Under the pieces are notes generated by a model. That model was not told where the DNA came from, did not search any database, and saw only the letters and a program-made list of their open reading frames with translations. This document shows, piece by piece, positions 1 to 7,423 of a stretch of DNA of 27,645 nucleotides. Origin of the DNA: Sabulitectum sp036743055 (GTDB taxonomy: Bacteria > Fermentibacterota > Fermentibacteria > Fermentibacterales > JCC-6); NCBI GenBank assembly GCA_036743055.1, contig DAINQE010000030.1, positions 1 through 27,645 on the forward strand, in the 5' to 3' direction. Made by a program: the position numbers and the translations under genes. The first letter of the stretch is position 1. Every line of letters starts with the position of its first letter.

Positions 1-782
1 GAGACCGCCAGGGAGCAAAGCTGCCCTGTGTGTTCAGGGGTATGGCCGGGGTAGTAGACCTCCAGGCCCATGAGCCCGGCCATGAGGAACTCCGGAAGAA
101 GGCGTACTACGGTGGAGAAAGGCGGAAGAACCTCTTTGTAATGGCTTTCTCCCGGGAATGAGCCAGCGGCGGGATGGGCCAGCACCGGAGCCACCGGATA
201 ATCCCGAAAGAGGGACCTCAGAGAGTTGAGCTCCACCCCAGAGGGCACGTAAGCAGGGCTTGAGTTGCCGATCACCCTGGAGACCTGCTCCCGGGAAAGG
301 CCGTGCACCGTGGACAGGGCAACGGCGAAATGCCTCCTGGAAGCGTTGGAGGAGAGGGCCTCTATGGAGGACACCTCCAGTGGATGCCGAAGGAGAGGGT
401 TCTTCCCCCGTGGCCCGAACTCCCGGTTGATCATTGCGACCCTTGCTACGGTGAGGGAATGCCCCCGGCCGGTGGAAACGACTTCATTGAGCGAGTTCGT
501 AAAGGATGTGTCAGCCAGCAGTGCCTCGGGGAAATAGGTCAGCAGATGAAGGGAGCCTGTGAAGAAGCTCCTGGCGAAGCGAACGGTGATCTCGATGCCG
601 GGGATCACCGAAACCCCGACGGCCCTTCCAGCGGCCAGGGCTTCCTCCACGCCAGCTACGGTGTCGTGATCGGTTATGGAGACCTGTTCGTAACCCTTCT
701 GCGCCGCCTGTGAAACAATCTGGCCGGGGGTCAGGTCGCCGTCGGAATGGATGGTGTGCAGGTGAAGATCGGCCTTTATCAC
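1..782 (-). CDS. PHP-domain phosphoesterase, C-terminus off the window
   Basis: Hydrolase of the polymerase-and-histidinol-phosphatase superfamily, whose members cleave phosphoesters or short RNA/nucleotide substrates with a metal cluster; the RNase AM/YciV-like branch is the closest fit by motif order. The reverse-strand translation opens with ADLHLHTIHSDGDLTP (first metal motif HxH), then ITDHDT, GIEIT, a VLAHP motif near residue 205 and GLEVYYPGH near residue 240, all in PHP order. About 260 residues are visible and the frame is open to base 1, so the 3' end is missing. The start is GTG at 782, preceded by GGGAGG at good spacing; the ATG two bases upstream runs straight into TGA. It is divergent from the hydrolase-mrp operon. 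The family is well supported; the exact substrate is not. Confidence 0.85.
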   Translation of the reverse strand, partial: MIKADLHLHTIHSDGDLTPGQIVSQAAQKGYEQVSITDHDTVAGVEEALAAGRAVGVSVIPGIEITVRFARSFFTGSLHLLTYFPEALLADTSFTNSLNEVVSTGRGHSLTVARVAMINREFGPRGKNPLLRHPLEVSSIEALSSNASRRHFAVALSTVHGLSREQVSRVIGNSSPAYVPSGVELNSLRSLFRDYPVAPVLAHPAAGSFPGESHYKEVLPPFSTVVRLLPEFLMAGLMGLEVYYPGHTPEHTGQLCSLAV

Positions 783-806
783 ATGAACCTCCCTTTGCCT
801 CTATCA

Positions 807-836
807 TAGATACCCGCCGGATCAGAAGGAAATCAA
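807..836 (-). promoter_or_regulatory. Candidate sigma70-type promoter for the PHP gene
   Basis: On the minus strand a TTGATT box (831-836) is followed after 18 bases by TATCTA (807-812). This would start transcription near 800, just upstream of the Shine-Dalgarno of the PHP gene. It rests on consensus matching by eye only. Confidence 0.35.
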
Positions 837-851
837 GTGCCGGCGGGGTGC

Positions 852-881
852 TTGACAGGTGTTGCCGCCGGTGGGTATTAA
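852..881 (+). promoter_or_regulatory. Candidate promoter of the hydrolase-mrp operon
   Basis: A perfect TTGACA (852-857) lies 18 bases before TATTAA (876-881). Transcription would begin near 888, just ahead of AGGAGGT at 891-897 and the GTG at 901. The placement argues against the longer reading frame that begins at 859, since that start would sit inside the promoter. Confidence 0.5.
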
Positions 882-900
882 CTCCGTTGAAGGAGGTACC

Positions 901-1746
901 GTGGCAAAAAGGAAGACACCGGCTAAGAAGAGGACCTCAGCCGGGAAGCGAAAGAAGCGGAGAACAGGCAGGGGCAGGATACTGTTCACCATACTGGCGG
1001 CAGCGGTGGTCATCTACGGGGCCGCAGCGGGGTACCTCTATCTGAACCAGAAACAGCTCATCTACCATCCCACCGAAGGTGTTCTTCCCACAGGCGAGAG
1101 ACCCATTGAGATAACCAGCGGGGAAGCTGTGCTCCGGGGCTGGGAGGTGAACCCCGGCCGGGAACACGCCATCATCTACTTCGGCGGGAACGCCGAGAGG
1201 CTTGAGAACTCCATGCCGGACTACCGGGACCTTTTCTCCCAGCACACAATCTACTTCGTGAACTACAGGGGCTACGGCGAAAGCACCGGAAACCCCACCG
1301 AGGAGAACCTTTTCCACGACTCCGAGGCTATATACGACGCGGTTAGCCCGAACCACGAGAACATCACCCTTATCGGCAGGAGTCTCGGCAGCGGCGTGGC
1401 GGTGCATCTCGCTTCTGTACGGTCCGTTCACCAGCTGGTCCTTGTCACCCCCTTCGCCCGGCTGGCGGACGCATCGGGCACCATCGGCAGATACTTCCCG
1501 GTGGGTCTTCTGCTCAGGGACAGGTACCTGTCCGTGGAGAAGGCCCCGGAGATCTCCGCCCCCACACTGGTGATCATCGCGGAGAAAGACGATATGATAC
1601 CCCGGGAGTCCTCTGAGGCCCTGCTCTCGGCATTTCCCGAAGGCATCGCCTCCGCCGCGGTGATTCAGGGAGCCGGGCACAACGATATTCAGGAATACAC
1701 CCAGTTCTTCATGAGGATAAGGGACTTTCAGATAACCGGACGCTGA
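901..1746 (+). CDS. Membrane-anchored alpha/beta hydrolase (BEM46/ABHD13-like)
   Basis: Serine hydrolase of the alpha/beta fold, substrate unknown. The 281-aa product starts with a very basic Lys/Arg-rich tail (residues 1-26), then one hydrophobic segment (about 27-48), so the catalytic domain is probably anchored to the membrane facing outward. The nucleophile is Ser161 in GRSLGSG; an oxyanion-side motif IIYFGGNAE and a VNYRGYGESTG loop precede it, and the acid and base are visible as AEKDD (about 230) and GAGHND (His260). The GTG start at 901 is chosen for the AGGAGGT four bases upstream and the promoter directly before it. It is the first gene of the unit leading into the P-II-like, EIIA-like and Mrp genes, 37 bases before the next start. 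Its connection to ion transport is not obvious and may only be positional. Confidence 0.8.
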   Translation: MAKRKTPAKKRTSAGKRKKRRTGRGRILFTILAAAVVIYGAAAGYLYLNQKQLIYHPTEGVLPTGERPIEITSGEAVLRGWEVNPGREHAIIYFGGNAERLENSMPDYRDLFSQHTIYFVNYRGYGESTGNPTEENLFHDSEAIYDAVSPNHENITLIGRSLGSGVAVHLASVRSVHQLVLVTPFARLADASGTIGRYFPVGLLLRDRYLSVEKAPEISAPTLVIIAEKDDMIPRESSEALLSAFPEGIASAAVIQGAGHNDIQEYTQFFMRIRDFQITGR

Positions 1747-1783
1747 ACGACCGGGCACCGCCCGCAGGCGAAAGGACGGCGCC

Positions 1784-2122
1784 GTGAAACTCATGGTATT
1801 CGTGCTGAACAACGAAGAGCTCCTGGAGAGGGTCCTGGAGGCCTATGCCGAAGTTGGCATACAGGGGGGAACCATCCTGGACTCCGAGGGAATGGGACGG
1901 TTCCTCACATTCGAGATACCCCTGTTCGCAGGCTTCAGGAAGTTCATGAAGGGCAACAAGCCCTACAACAAGACCATATTCTCGGTGATAAGGGACGAAA
2001 GCCTCATCCCGAAGATCCATGATCTGCTCAACGAGATATGCGGAGACCTCAGCGGCCCCGGCACCGGAATACTGTTCACCGTTCCGGTGGACTGGGCCAC
2101 AGGTCTCGCGGAGGAGGAATGA
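1784..2122 (+). CDS. Small P-II-like/DUF-type regulatory protein
   Basis: A 112-aa soluble protein. Its N-terminus (MKLMVFVLNNEELLERVLEA) and the following VGIQGGTILDSEGMGR stretch resemble the beta-alpha-beta pattern of P-II and P-II-like trimers, which bind nucleotides and control transporters or enzymes. A second beta-alpha repeat appears from TIFSVIRDESLIPKIHDLL onward, as expected for a ferredoxin-like fold, and the end GTGILFTVPVDW fits the terminal strand. The P-II uridylylation-loop tyrosine motif is not evident, so it is not a true GlnB/GlnK. Start GTG 1784 follows AAAGGA at seven bases. Its stop overlaps the EIIA-like start by one base, which couples their translation and places it two genes before mrpE. 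Family assignment is by pattern only; the ligand is unknown. Confidence 0.6.
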   Translation: MKLMVFVLNNEELLERVLEAYAEVGIQGGTILDSEGMGRFLTFEIPLFAGFRKFMKGNKPYNKTIFSVIRDESLIPKIHDLLNEICGDLSGPGTGILFTVPVDWATGLAEEE

Positions 2123-2586
2123 TGCCCATCAAGCTCAGCGAACTTCTCGATCCCAGATCCGTGGAACTGGAACTGTCAGAGAGGAAGAAACCGGACATCC
2201 TCCGAGAAATGGTGCAGGTACTGGCCCGGGGAAACGGCATCCCTGACCCGGACGGTCTTTATGAGTCCCTGCTGGAGAGGGAGAGCATGGGCACCACCGG
2301 CATAGGGAACGGCATCGCCATCCCCCACGCCATGGTTCCCGGTCTCGAGACCACCAGGATAGCCTTCGCAAGGAAGCTGGAAGGGGCAAAGTTCGACTCG
2401 GTGGACAACCAGCCGGTCTCCCTTTTCTTCCTTCTTGCGGGTCCCGAGGGGGATCCGGGGCTTCACCTGAAGGTTCTCAGCAAGCTGGCCCGGTACCTCC
2501 ACGACGGCGCTTTCTGCGACGCCCTTCTCCAGGCGCGGACCCCGGAGGAGGTCATCGAGGCGTTCAGGGTCAAGGACGGCCCCTGA
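2122..2586 (+). CDS. PTS EIIA-like protein (fructose/mannitol/Ntr type)
   Basis: A 154-aa stand-alone EIIA domain. In this family a histidine takes a phosphoryl group from HPr or NPr; stand-alone versions such as PtsN mostly regulate, including potassium and other cation transport. The conserved block GTTGIGNGIAIPHA is present with the phosphorylatable His at residue 69, in the usual place, and the domain is full length. No EIIB or EIIC gene is nearby, which argues for regulation over sugar uptake. ATG 2122 is preferred to ATG 2119 because AGGAGG (2112-2117) is then four bases away, and it overlaps the upstream stop by one base. The stop overlaps the mrpE start by one base. The tight coupling to an antiporter operon makes it a candidate regulator of that complex (inference). 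Confidence 0.85.
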   Translation: MPIKLSELLDPRSVELELSERKKPDILREMVQVLARGNGIPDPDGLYESLLERESMGTTGIGNGIAIPHAMVPGLETTRIAFARKLEGAKFDSVDNQPVSLFFLLAGPEGDPGLHLKVLSKLARYLHDGAFCDALLQARTPEEVIEAFRVKDGP

Positions 2587-3098
2587 TGGACCTTCGGAAA
2601 AGATGGTCCCTGGTAAGGTTCCTTATTACCTTCTTCTCCCTCTTCGCCGGCTGGCTCCTCTTCACATGGTCACTGGACACGGGTTCCCTTCTGGCTGGTC
2701 TGCTGGCCAGCCTGCTGGTATCCCTGGCCACCTGGAGGATCTTCGTTGACGAGACCGAGGCCGGCCGCAGGGCGCACCTTCCCAGGCCCCACTATCTCCT
2801 GGCATTCGCAGCAGTGCTGGTGTTCAGCATGTACGCAGCCAGTTTCAGGGTTCTGTGGAGTATCCTCAGGGGGAACATCGACCCGGGTATCGTCCACTTC
2901 CGCACCAGGCTCCGCTCGGATGTTGCCAGGGTGGCCCTCTCCAGCTCCATAACCCTCACCCCGGGAACCATCACCCTGGATCTCAGCGACGACCACCTGG
3001 TGGTTCACTGGCTGGATTCGGTAACCACCCACAGCAGATACGCGGGAGAGCTGATCAAGGGAACCCACGAGAGGCTCCTGGCAAAGGTGTGGTCCTGA
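2586..3098 (+). CDS. mrpE: Mrp antiporter subunit E (MrpE/MnhE; MbhA-like)
   Basis: Membrane subunit of a multi-subunit cation/proton antiporter. The 170-aa protein has two hydrophobic segments near the N-terminus (about 10-55), a third around 75-95, and a soluble C-terminal part with the signature order SSITLTPGTITLDL followed by LVVHWLD, typical of MrpE. It begins with ATG overlapping the EIIA stop by one base and ends one base into mrpF. It is the first of eight Mrp genes here, in the same order as mbhA-H of Pyrococcus membrane-bound hydrogenase. Confidence 0.93.
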   Translation: MDLRKRWSLVRFLITFFSLFAGWLLFTWSLDTGSLLAGLLASLLVSLATWRIFVDETEAGRRAHLPRPHYLLAFAAVLVFSMYAASFRVLWSILRGNIDPGIVHFRTRLRSDVARVALSSSITLTPGTITLDLSDDHLVVHWLDSVTTHSRYAGELIKGTHERLLAKVWS

Positions 3099-3355
3099 TG
3101 GTTCAGTGGGTCATCCGCTTCATGGTGATATCCATAGTGGCCAGCATGTACAGGGTGGTCGCAGGGCCTACCGTGGCGGACAGGATGATAGGGCTCAACC
3201 TGGTGGCCGCCCAGACCCTGGGCCTTCTTGTGCTCATCTCCGTATCCATGAACAGGACCATTCTGCTGGACGTGGCCCTTGTGTACGACATCTTCGGCTT
3301 TCTGGGCATACTGGTAATGGCCAGGTACTTCTCCGGGGGGAAGGGGGAGCTGTGA
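3098..3355 (+). CDS. mrpF: Mrp antiporter subunit F (MrpF/MnhF; MbhB-like)
   Basis: An 85-aa, three-helix membrane subunit. The motif YRVVAGPTVADRMIGLN after the first helix and the later VALVYDIFGFLG are characteristic of MrpF. Start ATG 3098 overlaps the mrpE stop by one base. The small size matches the family's usual 85-95 residues. Confidence 0.93.
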   Translation: MVQWVIRFMVISIVASMYRVVAGPTVADRMIGLNLVAAQTLGLLVLISVSMNRTILLDVALVYDIFGFLGILVMARYFSGGKGEL

Positions 3356-3675
3356 GCGTAGTCGCAGGGGTCTTCTTCGCCCTGGGGGTGGTTTTCAACA
3401 TCATGGGGAACGTGGGCGTCATCCTGTTTCCGGACCCGTACACCAGGCTCCAGGCCTCCTCCACCTGCAGCACCACCTCCATACTGTCCATATTCATCGG
3501 CTGCATGTTCCTCACCGGGTGGGGGCCCATGTTCGGCAGACTGCTTGTGATAACGCTGTTCTTCTTCATAACCAGCCCCATCTCCGCCCACATTATAGCC
3601 AGGTTCGCCTGGAAGTCCGGAGTGATACCCTGGAGGAAGATCCCCCCTTCGAAAAGGCCTGGAGGTTCCAGTTGA
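3352..3675 (+). CDS. mrpG: Mrp antiporter subunit G (MrpG/MnhG; MbhC-like)
   Basis: A 107-aa membrane protein with three predicted helices. The block GVILFPDPYTRLQASSTCST corresponds to the family's FPD-Y-R-H-A-T region, and TSPISAHIIARFAW matches the MrpG C-terminal helix. GTG 3352 overlaps the mrpF stop by four bases and follows a purine-rich ribosome site; this is the only start giving a family-length protein. Confidence 0.92.
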   Translation: MSVVAGVFFALGVVFNIMGNVGVILFPDPYTRLQASSTCSTTSILSIFIGCMFLTGWGPMFGRLLVITLFFFITSPISAHIIARFAWKSGVIPWRKIPPSKRPGGSS

Positions 3676-3905
3676 TCGAGATGCTCCTCATGCTGATGCT
3701 CATCGTGGCGGTGATAGCGCTGCAGATACGGGACATGCTTGCGGCGGTGCTTGTGCTGGGGGTGTTCAGCCTTCTCAGCTGCCTGGTCTTCTTCATGCTC
3801 CACGCTCCGGATGTGGCCCTCACGGAAGCCGCGGTGGGAACAGGCGTGGGAACGGTGATACTCATCTGGATAGTCTTCCGAACCGACAGGAGGGACCGCA
3901 CGTGA
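3672..3905 (+). CDS. DUF4040 subunit, MrpA C-terminal-like (MbhD type)
   Basis: A 77-aa, mostly hydrophobic protein with about three helices. LAAVLVLGVFSLLSCLVFF and the motif APDVALTEAAVGTG are the hallmark of the DUF4040 region, which is the C-terminal part of MrpA in classical Mrp operons and a separate subunit (MbhD) in archaeal membrane-bound hydrogenases. TTG 3672 is chosen because GGAGG (3661-3665) lies six bases upstream and the codon overlaps the mrpG stop; ATG 3681 would leave the ribosome site too far away. There is no large NuoL-like MrpA N-terminal part anywhere in the operon. Confidence 0.85.
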   Translation: MIEMLLMLMLIVAVIALQIRDMLAAVLVLGVFSLLSCLVFFMLHAPDVALTEAAVGTGVGTVILIWIVFRTDRRDRT

Positions 3906-4213
3906 AAGTGAACCGGAAGCGCTTCCTGGCAGCCGCGGAGATCGCCCTGCTGGTCCTGACCGGTTTCTTCCTCTTCAAGGTGCTGGATGTGGGCCACGGG
4001 GTGGCTCCCTCCCCGGTGAGGGACTACATAACGGAGAACGGCAGCCGGGAAACCGGCGCTTTGAACCTTGTAACCTCCATCTATCTGGGCTACAGGGCCT
4101 TCGACACGCTGGGGGAAACCATGGTCCTGATGATCGCTGTTACAGGAGTGCTTTTCTTCCTGGTCGACCCCGGGAAGGAGGGCAAGGATGACGAAGAAAA
4201 CCAGCATCCTTGA
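3902..4213 (+). CDS. MrpA C-terminal/MrpB N-terminal-like subunit (MbhE type)
   Basis: A 103-aa protein with one N-terminal and one C-terminal hydrophobic segment and a short external loop. The loop carries NLVTSIYLGYRAFDTLGE, corresponding to the conserved N-V-T-x-I-L-x-D-x-R-G-F-D-T-x-G-E motif found at the end of MrpA. The charged tail after the last helix is short. GTG 3902 follows GGAGGG and overlaps the DUF4040 stop. It overlaps the start of mrpB by 26 bases. The equivalent gene in Pyrococcus is mbhE. Confidence 0.83.
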   Translation: MKVNRKRFLAAAEIALLVLTGFFLFKVLDVGHGVAPSPVRDYITENGSRETGALNLVTSIYLGYRAFDTLGETMVLMIAVTGVLFFLVDPGKEGKDDEENQHP

Positions 4214-4607
4214 CCTGATCTCCAGGAAGCTGGCCCCTTTCATGCTCCTCTTCGGCTTCTATCTTCTGGCCTACGGCCACGCCTCGCCCGGAGGGGGCTT
4301 CCAGGGGGGGGTGGTCATATCCTCCGGGGTGATCCTCCTGGTGGTGGCCCAGGGGGTGGACGCCGCGGAGAAGCTCTTCCCCTTCAGAGCGCTTTCGAAA
4401 CTGGAGGCGGCGGCGTTCACCGCCTTTCTGGCCGCTGGCTTTGCCGGCATCGCCCTGGGTATGGGCTTCCTGGGCAATCCCATGACCCATGTGTACGCCA
4501 GCGCCGTGCCCAGGGTTGGAATGGCCCTTGTCCTGAACCTCATCATTGGCATCGAGGTGGGTTCGGGGATCAGCCTGATATGCCTCAGGCTCTTCAGGGG
4601 GGCGTGA
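4188..4607 (+). CDS. mrpB: Mrp antiporter subunit B (MrpB/MnhB; MbhF-like)
   Basis: A 139-aa four-helix membrane subunit. The family signature YGHASPGGGFQGGVV follows the first helix, and the remaining helices with NLIIGIEVGSGIS close the protein in the standard MrpB order. ATG 4188 lies inside the end of the preceding gene, behind a GGAGG-type site. The stop overlaps the mrpC start by one base. Confidence 0.95.
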   Translation: MTKKTSILDLISRKLAPFMLLFGFYLLAYGHASPGGGFQGGVVISSGVILLVVAQGVDAAEKLFPFRALSKLEAAAFTAFLAAGFAGIALGMGFLGNPMTHVYASAVPRVGMALVLNLIIGIEVGSGISLICLRLFRGA

Positions 4608-4945
4608 TGTCCTGGTACATCATGGGAGCCATCTTCCTGGTGGGAATCTGGGGGATCATGGCCAGGCACAACATGGTCAAGAAGGTTATGGCCCTGAGCA
4701 TAGCGAACAGTGCCATCATCCTTCTCTTCGTTTATCAGGGATCTTTGTCAGGAGAAACCGCTCCAATCCAGGGCGGCTCCGGCACCATGGCCGACCCCCT
4801 GCCCCAGGCGCTCATGCTCACCGCCATCGTAGTGGGCGTATGCGTCATGGCCCTGGCGCTGGTGCTTGTTTACCGCCTCTACCTGAAGTTCGGCACACTG
4901 GACATACGCGAGATTGAACGGAAGGCCTGGAAGCTCGATGACTGA
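4607..4945 (+). CDS. mrpC: Mrp antiporter subunit C (MrpC/MnhC; NuoK-like, MbhG-like)
   Basis: A 112-aa homologue of the complex I subunit NuoK with three helices. Visible family features are GIWGIMARHNMVKKVMALSI in the first third and DPLPQALMLTAIVVG before the last helix, the place where NuoK/MrpC carry their conserved Pro-Gln-Ala-Leu-x-Leu-Thr-Ala-Ile-Val-Ile. ATG 4607 overlaps the mrpB stop by one base and gives the usual length; the frame can be extended upstream only into mrpB. Confidence 0.95.
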   Translation: MSWYIMGAIFLVGIWGIMARHNMVKKVMALSIANSAIILLFVYQGSLSGETAPIQGGSGTMADPLPQALMLTAIVVGVCVMALALVLVYRLYLKFGTLDIREIERKAWKLDD

Positions 4946-6575
4946 AGGGCTGCTCGTCTGGGTGCTTGCCGCTCCCCTGGCCGGGGCGGCAGCAGCACTT
5001 GCGGGAAAACTGTTCAGAAGCCTCGAACCCTGGGCCAAGATAGTCTCCACAGCGTCCCTGGCGGTGTCCGGGGTGGCCCTTGCGTTGCTGGCAGCGCCCG
5101 TTATGAACGGCGAGGTCCTCTCCTACCAACTGGGGAGCTGGCCGGAACCGGTGGGCATAGCCCTGGTGCTGGACGGCATCGGCTGGGTCTCCGCAGCGCT
5201 CACCACGGTGATAGCCGTTGCCGTGGCTGTCTTCTCGCTGGGTAGGAAGAGATACACCGGAGGCTTTTTCTTCTTTCTGATGATGCTCATCTCCGGGATG
5301 TACGGCGTGGCCCTCACCGGTGACCTCTTCACCATGTTCGTCTGCTTCGAGATAATAGCCGTCTCCGTTTATGTGCTCATAGCCTGGGAGGGCACTGCAA
5401 CCGGACTTGCCGCCAGCCTGAAGTATCTGATCCTGAGCACCACCGGCATACTGTTCTTCCTGCTGGGATTATTCCTCGTCTACCGTGACCTGGGCGTACT
5501 CTCCCTCTCGATGATTTCCGATGCCCTGGCCGGGGCCGGGGGCGCCTCGAACACCAGGGTGATGCACCTGGCTCTGGCCTCCCTCTGCGTGGGAATAGGG
5601 GTAAGGACCGCCTTCATACCCTTCCATACCTGGCTTCCTGAGGCCCACGCCTACGCCCCGCACCCCATCAGCGCCATTCTTTCAGGGGCGCTGATCAAGG
5701 TGTCGCTGTTCGCCATGGTGAGGATACTGCTGCAGTTCCAGGGGGAGTACCTTTTCCCTCTGCTCATGTGGATAGGCGGGGCAACAGCGCTTCTGGCCGC
5801 CGTCAGTGCCGTGGCCCAGAGTGATGTAAAGCGTCTTCTCGCTTACAGCTCCATCTCCCAGCTGGGGTACATGCTTGCCGTCTTCGCCGCAGGCTCCTCT
5901 ATCGCCCTCACCGCATCCTTCTTCCACGCGGTTAACCACGCTCTTTTCAAGGCCCTTCTGTTCCTTACGGTGGGAGCTGCTGTAACCGTCACAGGCGAGA
6001 GGAACCTGTTCAGGATGCCCAGGATGGGCGGAAGGATGCCCATATTCGCAGTGGCCTTCTTCATCGGGGCCCTTTCCATCTCAGGCATTCCCCCCTTCAA
6101 CGGCTTCGCCAGCAAGGTCTACATCACCCAGGGGATGAAGGGCTCTCCGGCATACCCCCTTCTCTGGATAACAGGCATCCTCACCATCGCCAGCTTCATC
6201 AAGCTCTCCAGGATATTCCTTCCAGGGAGGAGGACCGGAGAAACGGAGGGTCTTCCGGGAAAGGCCCAGACTGCTGCGGTCACAGCCCTTGCCCTGGGAT
6301 GCGTGGCCACCGGAGTGTTCGGCGAGGGGTGCGCCGGGTTCCTGAACCGTATCCTCTACGGAGAGCCCCTCCTCACAGGACCGGCGGTCCTCTCCGCGGG
6401 AAACGTTCTCAAGACCCTCCTCCCCGCCGCCCTGGGCGTGGGAATGTGGAGGCTGGTCCTCACCGGAACCGGAGCCAGGGTGTCAGGGAGGATCAGGGCA
6501 ATGGCGCCGCAGCTCCAGGTGGTGCTGGTCTTCTTCCTGGCGGGTTTCCTGGCCTTCGCCGCGGCGGCGTATTAA
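4938..6575 (+). CDS. mrpD: Mrp antiporter subunit D (NuoM/N-like; MbhH-like)
   Basis: The single large antiporter-type subunit of this operon, 545 aa with about 14 membrane helices, homologous to NuoL/M/N of complex I. The conserved elements of a proton channel are present: the Glu in TMFVCFEIIAVSVY on helix 5, AFIPFHTWLPEAHAYAP, the Lys in GALIKVSLFAM on helix 7, AYSSISQLGYM, and HALFKALLFL further on. ATG 4938 is used, overlapping mrpC by eight bases; the frame also contains TTG 4914, which would lengthen the product by eight residues and has no better ribosome site. It is the last gene, ending at a hairpin. No hydrogenase, ferredoxin-binding or NuoB/C/D-like gene follows, so this is an Mrp module on its own. 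Confidence 0.93.
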   Translation: MTEGLLVWVLAAPLAGAAAALAGKLFRSLEPWAKIVSTASLAVSGVALALLAAPVMNGEVLSYQLGSWPEPVGIALVLDGIGWVSAALTTVIAVAVAVFSLGRKRYTGGFFFFLMMLISGMYGVALTGDLFTMFVCFEIIAVSVYVLIAWEGTATGLAASLKYLILSTTGILFFLLGLFLVYRDLGVLSLSMISDALAGAGGASNTRVMHLALASLCVGIGVRTAFIPFHTWLPEAHAYAPHPISAILSGALIKVSLFAMVRILLQFQGEYLFPLLMWIGGATALLAAVSAVAQSDVKRLLAYSSISQLGYMLAVFAAGSSIALTASFFHAVNHALFKALLFLTVGAAVTVTGERNLFRMPRMGGRMPIFAVAFFIGALSISGIPPFNGFASKVYITQGMKGSPAYPLLWITGILTIASFIKLSRIFLPGRRTGETEGLPGKAQTAAVTALALGCVATGVFGEGCAGFLNRILYGEPLLTGPAVLSAGNVLKTLLPAALGVGMWRLVLTGTGARVSGRIRAMAPQLQVVLVFFLAGFLAFAAAAY

Positions 6576-6600
6576 AAAAGCCGGCGGCGGACCGCCGGCT
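6574..6600 (-). terminator. Intrinsic terminator for the lipoprotein gene, shared with mrpD
   Basis: A perfect 8-bp stem GCCGGCGG (6580-6587) / CCGCCGGC (6592-6599) with loop CGGA, extended by an A-T pair. Read on the minus strand the stem is followed directly by six T, which is a classic terminator for the gene at 6616-7206. On the plus strand it lies at the mrpD stop but lacks a T run, so termination there is less certain. Confidence 0.85.
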
Positions 6601-6615
6601 GCAGGCTCTGAAAGA

Positions 6616-7206
6616 TCAGCCTCCGTAGAGGTTGTTGATGATGAGTTCAGCAAGCTCTACGCTGAAGTCCACCCTGTCCATCTCCGGGTACTCGGCGGGA
6701 TTCCACTTGATCCGGATGCAGACATCGCCCCTCTGGATGAGCATTCCCACGCTGGGGTCATCGGTGAGGCTGTCCATTGTACCCACAACGGCCCTGTCCC
6801 AGAGGTCGCTTTCCACCTCTTCGGTGTCGGTTATGTAGCCCAGCACCCTGTCATAGTTGCTTCCCCCGTCGAAGGTGTAGACCAGGAAGTTGATCTTGCT
6901 GCCCGGCCTGGAACTGCCTTCCCTGGTGGTGTCGAAGTAGCTGAGCTGGGGCTTTCCGCCGGCGGCGTCGCTGAGGGGCTCGTGCCAGGTGTCGTAACCG
7001 TCGGCGCCGACTATCTCCTCTATCTCCTCTACGCTCACGGCATCAATCATCTCCCAGCCCTCAGGCAAAACTATGGTTTCGCTGAGTTCAACGGTCTCGG
7101 CAACAGGCTCTGCGTTCTCCGCAGGTTCGGCGGTTTCATCAGCGGGTTCTCCGCCGCAGCCGAACACAAGGGCCAGGGCAGGCACAAGAACGAGCATTTT
7201 TTTCAC
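6616..7206 (-). CDS. Putative lipoprotein, uncharacterised
   Basis: A 196-aa exported protein of unknown function. It starts with a short lipoprotein signal (KKMLVLVPALALVFGC, lipid-modified Cys at residue 17), then a low-complexity Glu/Ala/Pro/Thr linker (about 20-45, several AEPA/AEP repeats) and an acidic globular domain beginning at VLPEGWEMIDAVSVEEIEEI. No family is recognised. GTG 7206 is chosen for AAGGAG at eight bases and because it gives a signal peptide at the very N-terminus; the frame continues upstream without one. It is convergent with mrpD and separated from it by the terminator. Confidence 0.75.
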   Translation of the reverse strand: MKKMLVLVPALALVFGCGGEPADETAEPAENAEPVAETVELSETIVLPEGWEMIDAVSVEEIEEIVGADGYDTWHEPLSDAAGGKPQLSYFDTTREGSSRPGSKINFLVYTFDGGSNYDRVLGYITDTEEVESDLWDRAVVGTMDSLTDDPSVGMLIQRGDVCIRIKWNPAEYPEMDRVDFSVELAELIINNLYGG

Positions 7207-7423
7207 TTGAGGATCTCCTTGTAAGGGGTTGTTTCCGGCGTCTGCCCGCATGGAAGCAGCCGCCGACGGAATATACGAACTCAATAGAAAAGCAATTACT
7301 CTCCGATGGATTCCTCTGTCTCGCGCATCTCGCATTCATCACTTTTTTATCTTTGAAACCATCCTCCAATGCCCATTGAAGGAATACATCTGGTCTTAGC
7401 GTTAAAAAGCCGCTTATATTACC

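Noticed and set aside
859..900. N-terminal extension of the alpha/beta hydrolase from a GTG at 859
   Set aside because: That start lies between the -35 and -10 boxes of the likely promoter, while GTG 901 has AGGAGGT at ideal spacing.
937..1812. 291-codon open frame on the minus strand
   Set aside because: It is antisense to the hydrolase, has low-complexity composition typical of a G+C-rich shadow frame, and has no family motif.
2586..6575. Membrane-bound hydrogenase operon
   Set aside because: The membrane arm has the Mbh gene order, but no NiFe-hydrogenase subunit or its CxxC motifs occur before the terminator.
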